A stretch of DNA of 64,000 bases from positions 44,990-108,989 of the forward strand of contig JAFNEO010000035.1 in the NCBI GenBank assembly GCA_017886205.1. The letters are read 5' to 3'. The DNA is from Candidatus Aminicenantota bacterium. GTDB taxonomy: Bacteria > Acidobacteriota > Aminicenantia > Aminicenantales > UBA8522. The position numbers were made by a program, and so were the translations under genes. Under the pieces are notes generated by a model, which worked only from the letters and a program-made list of their open reading frames with translations, did no database searches and was not told the DNA's origin. Numbering within the stretch: position 1 is the first letter of the stretch; each line of letters opens with the position of its first letter. This document shows positions 58,906 to 64,000 of the stretch, one piece after another.

Positions 58906-59823
58906 TTAGATCAAAATATCCTTGTCCCAGCCCAATTTGATGAGCTTGATCTTGGCCGGATCGCTCGTCCCCAGCTTATAAGTTTTGTCCGCCGCGGCGA
59001 TGAAGTCGGGGGGTGGTGTGATCGGCCAGGCCTCACCCTTGAACAAGTTCCGCTTGGCCTGACAGATATTAAGGCAGACGCTCTCCACAGCAACAGGATC
59101 ATTGCTCACCATAATGCCGTGATAATTCCAGCGATGAAGCGGGTTGATCTGGGGCCCGGGGCCGAAATACGGCCTCAGGATGTCCACGACGATCAGCCGC
59201 GTCTTCCCTTTCACATCCGGCATAAGGAAGATCTCGCCCAGGTTGGTGCTCGGGGCGTGATATTTGGACGGAGCCGGCGAAAAATTGATGTAATTTTTCA
59301 TCGACACGGCAATCCCCGTCAGCGTATGCACCTTGACCGACGGGACGTTAATCAAGGCGGTGCACTTGGCGAACGGGAGCCCGCCATCCTGGGCGTAAAT
59401 TCTGTCCTGGCCGACACCGGCCTCCCCCACTCTCTTCACGACGGCATCGATGACGGCCTGATCGGTGTGGACCCGCATATAGTCGCAGCGGGTGAACTTG
59501 ACGCCCACCGTATCGTCGGCGCGAACATACTTCGCCCAGGCCTTAGCGGCATCTGCCTCCCCCGAGAACTGCTTGACGGCGGTATCGATCATCTCCTGGA
59601 CAACAGCCGCATCCACTTTATCTGCCGCGCCGATGGCCCTTTCGTTCCTGATCAAGACAACGACACTTTCAGGATTCTCGGCGGTAAAAGGAACCGCGTC
59701 CGCTTTCGCTCCGGCGAAAACAGGCTTGCCCTTCCCATACAAGGCCATCCCTAAAGTCCCCATGGCCGCGCCTTTGATGAAGTCGCGCCGGGTGAAAGCC
59801 CTTCCAGCCCTTCTTTTTTTCAT
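58906..59823 (-). CDS. DUF362-type protein with Tat signal
   Basis: 305 residues. A twin-arginine signal (RAFTRRDFIKGAAMGTLGMA) shows export of a folded, probably cofactor-bearing protein. The body has the DUF362 pattern: YVRADDTVGVKFTRCDYMRV, LPFAKCTALINVPSVKVHTL, and ISVSNDPVAVESVCLNI-like C-terminal residues (MVSNDPVAVESVCLNICQA). The family is of unknown function and sometimes fused to ferredoxin domains. It lies 5 bases after the DUF6599-like gene, so one operon. Confidence 0.85.
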   Translation of the reverse strand: MKKRRAGRAFTRRDFIKGAAMGTLGMALYGKGKPVFAGAKADAVPFTAENPESVVVLIRNERAIGAADKVDAAVVQEMIDTAVKQFSGEADAAKAWAKYVRADDTVGVKFTRCDYMRVHTDQAVIDAVVKRVGEAGVGQDRIYAQDGGLPFAKCTALINVPSVKVHTLTGIAVSMKNYINFSPAPSKYHAPSTNLGEIFLMPDVKGKTRLIVVDILRPYFGPGPQINPLHRWNYHGIMVSNDPVAVESVCLNICQAKRNLFKGEAWPITPPPDFIAAADKTYKLGTSDPAKIKLIKLGWDKDILI

Positions 59824-59828
59824 GGGAA

Positions 59829-60788
59829 TTATTCCTCCAGGTTTTGAGATGTCGTCTTGGTGATCCAGTCCAAGATTGATTTTTTATCGGCTTCGATGAC
59901 GATGATTAAGTATTTTCCGCCGCGCACGACGCCGGCGAATTTCCCGTTCTCGAGCTTTTTCGGCGGCACTTTCCGGTCCGCCTCGAACCTTTCCAGCAGG
60001 AACATCTCCACGAACCTTCCGTGGGCATCGACAGCACGCTCAACCGTGGGATACTCGACCAGGAGCAGCCGGGCTTCCGAGCCTTCTTTCTCGTAGCGGG
60101 CCATCGCTACCTGAGTCTCCGGCGAAAGGTTCAGGATATTGACGTTGGCCAGATAATAGTGGGCGTTGAGCGAAATCAGGGTGTGGAAATAGCGCAGGCT
60201 CTTAGGCCTTAAGCCTTCGGAGGGGAGGGCCCGAAGCAGATTCGGTTTTTCGCCGTCTTGGGAAATCGCCCGGACAATTGTGGTGCCCAATTGCATGATA
60301 ACGGCTTTGGCCTCGGGCGTCTCCCGGTCGGCCATGATCCGGACAAAGATCTTGTCCTTCCAGAGGCGGAGCAGCCCGGCGGCGTAGATCGCCCCCTGCC
60401 CGAGCTCGACTTCGTCGCCGTCGGTATCATGGTTAAAAACCCCGAAGGCATCTTTAGAGGAGGACATCTGGTATATTTCGGCGACGATGGACGGCGCGTC
60501 GTCCCGGACATACTCGCGCACAAAGACAAACTGAAAATCGTAGGCCAGGTAGATCTCACCGCCTCCGTTCATGTAATCGAAGATATTATCCCGGGTGAAA
60601 ACCTGGTCTTCCCGGCCGGTCTTCCAGCCTGAGATCTCAGGAGGCAGAGCCTGGCGGAGAGGGAAAGCCGCGAGGATTTTCCCTTTGTCGGGTATCTGAG
60701 ACTGACCCATGGCCAAAGCCGCCGTAAGAAGACCCACTAGAAATACGCAAAGGGCGATCGTCCGGTTTCGAATCAGGCTACTTCTCAA
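59829..60788 (-). CDS. Exported DUF6599-like protein
   Basis: 319 residues, apparently from a TTG at 60788 so as to include the signal peptide (IALCVFLVGLLTAALAMGQS). The conserved part reads FTRDNIFDYMNGGGEIYLAY, EIYQMSSSKDAFGVFNHDTD, IFVRIMADRETPEAKAVIMQ, typical of this family found next to DUF362 Tat proteins. Function unknown; the pairing with the Tat protein suggests a joint periplasmic redox or maturation role. Confidence 0.8.
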   Translation of the reverse strand: MRSSLIRNRTIALCVFLVGLLTAALAMGQSQIPDKGKILAAFPLRQALPPEISGWKTGREDQVFTRDNIFDYMNGGGEIYLAYDFQFVFVREYVRDDAPSIVAEIYQMSSSKDAFGVFNHDTDGDEVELGQGAIYAAGLLRLWKDKIFVRIMADRETPEAKAVIMQLGTTIVRAISQDGEKPNLLRALPSEGLRPKSLRYFHTLISLNAHYYLANVNILNLSPETQVAMARYEKEGSEARLLLVEYPTVERAVDAHGRFVEMFLLERFEADRKVPPKKLENGKFAGVVRGGKYLIIVIEADKKSILDWITKTTSQNLEE

Positions 60789-60869
60789 TCGATCCCTGAG
60801 ATACGTTTAGCATAGGTGGGAAGGGCTGTCAATTTGGCGTTTGCCCTTCCGCCCCTCTCCATTGCCAGG

Positions 60870-60898
60870 TTGCCAGCGGAAAGGTTCAGGAATATAAT
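60870..60898 (+). promoter_or_regulatory. Ribokinase promoter
   Basis: TTGCCA, 17 bases, TATAAT, 20 bases before the ATG at 60919. Confidence 0.65.
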
Positions 60899-60918
60899 CT
60901 TGGAAACGAGCAGATATC

Positions 60919-61848
60919 ATGTCCGCCTCTGCGATTAAGAAAAAAATTGTGGTCATCGGGAGCTCCAACACCGACATGGTGATCCGGACGCCGCGAATCC
61001 CACGGCCCGGCGAAACTGTACTCGGCGGGGAGTTCTTCATGGCCCCCGGTGGAAAGGGCGCCAACCAGGCCGTGGCCGCCGCCCGGGCGGGGGGCGAGGT
61101 CCACTTCATCGCCAGGGTCGGTGATGATGTCTTCGGCCGGGAGTCAGTGGACGGGTTTATAAACGACGGCATTCATGTCGAGCGCATCGTCCGGGATAGG
61201 AACGCTCCTTCCGGGGTAGCCTTAATTATCGTCGGCCCCGATGGCGAGAACTGCATCGCCGTCGCCTCCGGGGCCAACGCGCGCCTGGGGGTCGTGGACG
61301 TTCGCCAGGCCAAACCGGTCATCACCTCCGCGGATATTGTCCTGATGCAGCTCGAATCGCCTCTGGAGACGGTGCGGGAAGCAGCGGAGGTCGCCTCCTC
61401 CGCCGGTGTCCCGGTAGTCCTCAACCCCGCTCCGGCCCGGGCCCTGAGCGATGATATCCTCAAACGGGTGAGCTATCTTACACCCAACGAGACCGAGGCC
61501 GAGATCCTGACGGGGATTACGCTCATCAAGAAATCGGACCTGGCCAAGGCGGCTGACGTGCTGCTGGCAAAAGGGATGGAGGCGGTGCTGATCACCCTGG
61601 GTGCAAAAGGCGTCTATGTTGCCACCAGGGAAAAGAGAGAAGTTGTGCCCGCCTTCAAGGTCATACCCGTGGACACAACAGCGGCCGGCGATGCGTTCAA
61701 CGGAGCGCTGGCCGTGGCGCTCGCCGAAGGAAGGCCGCTCCTCGAGGCCGCCCGGTTCGCCAACGCAGCCGCCGCCTTGGCGACGACAAAGATGGGCGCC
61801 CAGCCCTCCCTCGCCGTCAGAACGGAGATTGAAAAACTTCTGGTATAG
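60919..61848 (+). CDS. rbsK: Ribokinase
   Basis: 309 residues of the PfkB family. Ribokinase landmarks: IGSSNTDMVIRTPRIPRPGE, FFMAPGGKGANQAVAAARAG, the ATP site TLGAKGVYVA, and the catalytic DTTAAGDAFNGALAVALAEG with its Asp. It phosphorylates D-ribose to ribose 5-phosphate. The lyxose-isomerase-like gene follows 10 bases downstream, suggesting a pentose salvage pair. Confidence 0.93.
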   Translation: MSASAIKKKIVVIGSSNTDMVIRTPRIPRPGETVLGGEFFMAPGGKGANQAVAAARAGGEVHFIARVGDDVFGRESVDGFINDGIHVERIVRDRNAPSGVALIIVGPDGENCIAVASGANARLGVVDVRQAKPVITSADIVLMQLESPLETVREAAEVASSAGVPVVLNPAPARALSDDILKRVSYLTPNETEAEILTGITLIKKSDLAKAADVLLAKGMEAVLITLGAKGVYVATREKREVVPAFKVIPVDTTAAGDAFNGALAVALAEGRPLLEAARFANAAAALATTKMGAQPSLAVRTEIEKLLV

Positions 61849-61858
61849 GAGCGCGACC

Positions 61859-62404
61859 ATGAAACTCGAGGAGGTCGTCAAAGCCAGGAAAGGGGCGGCC
61901 AGCATGCTCAAGAAAGCCCGCATCGCCATCACTCCCCGGGAAGAGGAGAACATCGAAATCTCCGACTTCGGCCTGGGAGACCTGGACAATGTCGGGCTCC
62001 TGGTCGTCATCTATGAGAACAACGACCGCTACTGCGCCAAGGAGATCGTCCTCCTGCCCCGTCAGATTTGCCCGGAGCACCGGCATCCTCCGGTCGGCGA
62101 GAAAAACATCGGCAAGCAGGAGACCTTCCGCTGCCGCTGGGGCGAGGTCTTTCTCTATATTCCTGGAGAGCCGACCCCGCACCCTCGCGCCAGGATCCCG
62201 GAAAAATACAGGGAGTTCTTCACGATCGGGAAGGAGATCGTGCTCCGACCCGGCGAGCAATACACGCTGCCTCCGGATACGCTCCACTGGTTCCAGGCCG
62301 GCGACAAGGGCGCGATTCTTTCGGAGTTCTCCTCGAAGAGCCTGGATGAAAATGACATCTGGACCGATTCTCGTCTCCGGCGCCGGCCGAAAATAGACCG
62401 ATAA
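61859..62404 (+). CDS. D-lyxose ketol-isomerase-like cupin
   Basis: 181 residues from the ATG at 61859, which starts ten bases after the ribokinase stop; the frame is open further upstream but that part lies within rbsK. The cupin metal ligands are in CPEHRHPPVGEKNIGKQETF (two His and Glu) and PDTLHWFQAGDKGA (His). This is the D-lyxose/D-mannose isomerase (YdaE-type) pattern, which interconverts D-lyxose and D-xylulose. Sugar specificity is inference from family. Confidence 0.82.
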   Translation: MKLEEVVKARKGAASMLKKARIAITPREEENIEISDFGLGDLDNVGLLVVIYENNDRYCAKEIVLLPRQICPEHRHPPVGEKNIGKQETFRCRWGEVFLYIPGEPTPHPRARIPEKYREFFTIGKEIVLRPGEQYTLPPDTLHWFQAGDKGAILSEFSSKSLDENDIWTDSRLRRRPKIDR

Positions 62405-62413
62405 AATTCGCAT

Positions 62414-62932
62414 CTATGAACCAATCGGCTTTGTCTTTAAGCGCTCTGACTTGATGATTTTCAGGGACGATTTCTTGCTCAGCTTATCAGGAAAAATGTT
62501 CAGGTTTTTGCCATTTGGAAAGCGAGCCGAAGGCGAAAGAATAGCTTCATAGCCTTGGGTCCGAGCCTTTTCGGAAACCTCGATGATTTTTTTGCGGCAG
62601 GCTTCCTCGTCTGACTGGAGCTCGGATTTCGTTATTCCAAACTCTTTCTGCCGGCCGGGATCTGTTAGATCAAGGACCTGAGTCATGTGCACTTGAATTG
62701 TCGTTATCAAACGATAGGACAGATCTCCGGGTGTCAGCCCTCTTTTCAGAAGTTGGCTTGTGTGTTCAGCTTGAGCCGTTTCTTTCGTCAGGCTGGCGTA
62801 GAGAGCTCCAAATTTATTAGCCTTGTTCCATCTTCCCCCTAATTCCTTTGACGCTGCCGTATCAAGGGCATCCTTGTCTGCCGCGTGTATCCGATACGCA
62901 AGGCCACTGAATCCCATGGAAGAAAGGCTCAA
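62414..62932 (-). CDS. RES-domain toxin (NAD+ phosphorylase family)
   Basis: 172 residues from a TTG at 62932 with AAGGAG seven bases upstream; the TTG overlaps the antitoxin TGA (TTGA). The RES core is AYRIHAADKDALDTAASKEL, GGRWNKANKFGALYASLTKE with the Arg and Tyr, and TAQAEHTSQLLKRG with the Glu. RES toxins break down NAD+. It is followed by an ordinary C-terminal half (YRLITTIQVHMTQVLDLTDP). Confidence 0.9.
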   Translation of the reverse strand: MSLSSMGFSGLAYRIHAADKDALDTAASKELGGRWNKANKFGALYASLTKETAQAEHTSQLLKRGLTPGDLSYRLITTIQVHMTQVLDLTDPGRQKEFGITKSELQSDEEACRKKIIEVSEKARTQGYEAILSPSARFPNGKNLNIFPDKLSKKSSLKIIKSERLKTKPIGS

Positions 62933-63648
62933 ACATGGACTCCTTCTCTCATGGCCTCAATATCGGCCAGAACCTTTTCATACTCACCTTTCACCAGGAG
63001 ATCATGTGCACTATCTCCCAACACCTCGTTTTGGGCAAACAGCCATCGGCGGAGAGCCTCCGGTTTGAATTCTTTGGCAGCCTTTTCATGGACTCTGAAC
63101 AGCTTATCGATTTTCTCCCGGGCAAGGCGATTCAATGAAACCTCCCCGCTAAGCCAGTTGAATATCGTTCGCTCGCTTACGCCCACGACCTCAGCCAATT
63201 CTCTATTCGTCAACCCAAAAGCATTCTTGAATAATCTCAGTTTTTTTAGTCTTTCTTGGCTTTCGGAAGAACGCTGCTTTTTTAGCAAGCCCTGATAATT
63301 TATGCCTCCTTCTCTTACATATTTCACGGTCTGCCCAATCTCAGGCCCCGCTTTTGGGATTTTCTTGCTCATGGGCAGATGGCCTTCAATCTCCCAAATT
63401 GCGTTTCCTATCACTTTCATCTGCTCGCGCACCGATTCCATCACCTTATTGGCATTATGACTCGGATCGATGATGAAAGGGGCTATTTTCTTCACTATGG
63501 CTTTTGCGTCCTCTTCCCTTGTTCGATTCAGCTTTTCATAGATCTCTCTATAGAGTTCTTTTCTGATTTCCTTTTGAAGACGTTCCCGAAGGTAGGGAAC
63601 GACATTTTGCAGGAGTTTTTCCAGTTTGACATCATCCCGATTTCTCAT
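62929..63648 (-). CDS. Xre/MbcA/ParS-type antitoxin with long N-terminal extension
   Basis: 239 residues from the ATG at 63648; an in-frame TTG at 63690 lies inside the promoter and is rejected. The first 105 residues are charged coiled coil (EKLLQNVVPYLRERLQKEIR, RTREEDAKAIVKKIAPFIID), not usual in this family. An HTH follows (GLTNRELAEVVGVSERTIFN), then the toxin-binding DUF2384-like end (RRWLFAQNEVLGDSAHDLLV). It should neutralise the RES toxin and repress the operon. Confidence 0.87.
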   Translation of the reverse strand: MRNRDDVKLEKLLQNVVPYLRERLQKEIRKELYREIYEKLNRTREEDAKAIVKKIAPFIIDPSHNANKVMESVREQMKVIGNAIWEIEGHLPMSKKIPKAGPEIGQTVKYVREGGINYQGLLKKQRSSESQERLKKLRLFKNAFGLTNRELAEVVGVSERTIFNWLSGEVSLNRLAREKIDKLFRVHEKAAKEFKPEALRRWLFAQNEVLGDSAHDLLVKGEYEKVLADIEAMREGVHV

Positions 63649-63674
63649 TTTTAACCTCTTCTTGAGGCCATAAA

Positions 63675-63703
63675 ATGATAACTCTTTCAAAGCGCACTGT
63701 CAA
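63675..63703 (-). promoter_or_regulatory. Toxin-antitoxin operon promoter
   Basis: On the minus strand TTGACA, 17 bases, TATCAT, 27 bases before the ATG at 63648. Confidence 0.7.
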
Positions 63704-63707
63704 GCAA

Positions 63708-63721
63708 TATTTCATGAAATA
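63708..63721. promoter_or_regulatory. Palindromic operator candidate of the RES/Xre operon
   Basis: TATTTCATGAAATA, a perfect 14-bp palindrome just upstream of the -35 box, with a further TTCATG half site at 63723-63728. It is a likely binding site for the antitoxin's HTH. Confidence 0.6.
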
Positions 63722-63771
63722 GTTCATGTTGTTATTGGTGTGCCGGTCTGCTATGTTATCTTCAAGAAAAC

Positions 63772-64000
63772 ATGACTCGAGCCATCGAAATCAATGTCTC
63801 GATAGGAGAGATCGAGGCGCGGCGTCGTCGCGTCGAGGCGGCCCGGCGGTTCGAGGAACCCGACCGTGTCCCCGTCCTCCCGACCATCGCCCACCGCTTC
63901 CTCGTCCCGCGAGTGGGGACGAAGTTCCGCGACTATTACGCCGACCCCGAGGTCATGCTGCGGACCCAGATCCTGGCCCAGAAATGGCTGCTGGAAAACG
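63772..64000 (+). CDS. Uroporphyrinogen decarboxylase family protein, N-terminal part
   Basis: 76 codons from the ATG at 63772 to the window edge. EARRRRVEAARRFEEPDRVP and HRFLVPRVGTKFRDYYADPE then VMLRTQILAQKWLLEN match the start of URO-D/MtaA-like proteins, many of which are corrinoid methyltransferases rather than heme enzymes. The catalytic part is outside the window. It is divergent from the toxin-antitoxin operon. Confidence 0.85.
   Translation, partial: MTRAIEINVSIGEIEARRRRVEAARRFEEPDRVPVLPTIAHRFLVPRVGTKFRDYYADPEVMLRTQILAQKWLLEN

Noticed and set aside
1-64000. CRISPR array, rRNA genes or replication origin
   Set aside because: No regularly spaced direct repeats, no rRNA-like stretches and no DnaA-box cluster were seen on reading the window.

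Overview
The window is a GC-rich bacterial chromosome segment. The proteins suggest a Gram-negative-type cell envelope: lipoprotein signals, an OmpA-domain protein and a LolA-like protein. Large eukaryotic-type Ser/Thr kinases with TPR tails, two sigma-54 two-component modules and paired GH127 arabinofuranosidases together point to the Candidatus Aminicenantes/Acidobacteriota neighbourhood. That placement is inference from gene content; no rRNA or marker tree is available.

Left part (1-9.5 kb): a truncated histidine kinase overlaps an NtrC-type regulator and is followed by recO. A convergent UbiA-family prenyltransferase comes next, then a second kinase/NtrC pair. Immediately downstream of that pair a textbook -24/-12 sigma-54 promoter, with a palindromic upstream site, precedes a small unknown gene and glutamate dehydrogenase. 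After these come a small membrane protein and a divergent thymidylate-synthase-like protein.

10.3-18.8 kb: a tightly coupled minus-strand operon holds a radical SAM/SPASM-like protein, a membrane protein, an unknown protein, a GMC oxidoreductase and L-serine dehydratase. A small cysteine-containing secreted-type peptide is encoded divergently from it. A VTT-type membrane protein, a phospholipase D family protein, deoxyribose-phosphate aldolase and an RsbRD-type sensor domain follow.

18.8-30 kb: an L-arabinose/arabinan catabolic operon on the minus strand, apparently driven from one promoter near 28.8 kb. It encodes two exported GH127 enzymes, ribulokinase, ribulose-phosphate 4-epimerase, a fucose-isomerase-fold protein likely replacing AraA, and a sorbitol-type dehydrogenase. 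A lipoprotein mutarotase is divergent. 30-37 kb is housekeeping and accessory: WbqC-like protein, thioesterase, alcohol dehydrogenase, tRNA-dihydrouridine synthase, a double-receiver GGDEF regulator, a repeat lipoprotein and a YefM/YoeB toxin-antitoxin pair.

37.2-58.6 kb: a probable genomic island. A complete tRNA-Ala(GGC) gene stands at the right end, and a 47-bp copy of its 3' part lies 21.3 kb away at the left end, in the orientation expected for attL/attR. The interior is a mosaic of Ser/Thr kinase-TPR genes, secreted proteins, a TIR-like protein and orphan genes. At least four dispersed intergenic repeat families separate them, including palindromic hairpins at gene borders, relics of a lost TPR-kinase 3' end, and promoter-carrying repeats. 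No integrase is visible.

58.6-64 kb: normal chromosome resumes with a small coiled-coil protein, DUF362 and DUF6599-like proteins, ribokinase plus a lyxose-isomerase-like cupin, a RES/Xre toxin-antitoxin operon with a long antitoxin, and the start of a uroporphyrinogen-decarboxylase family gene.
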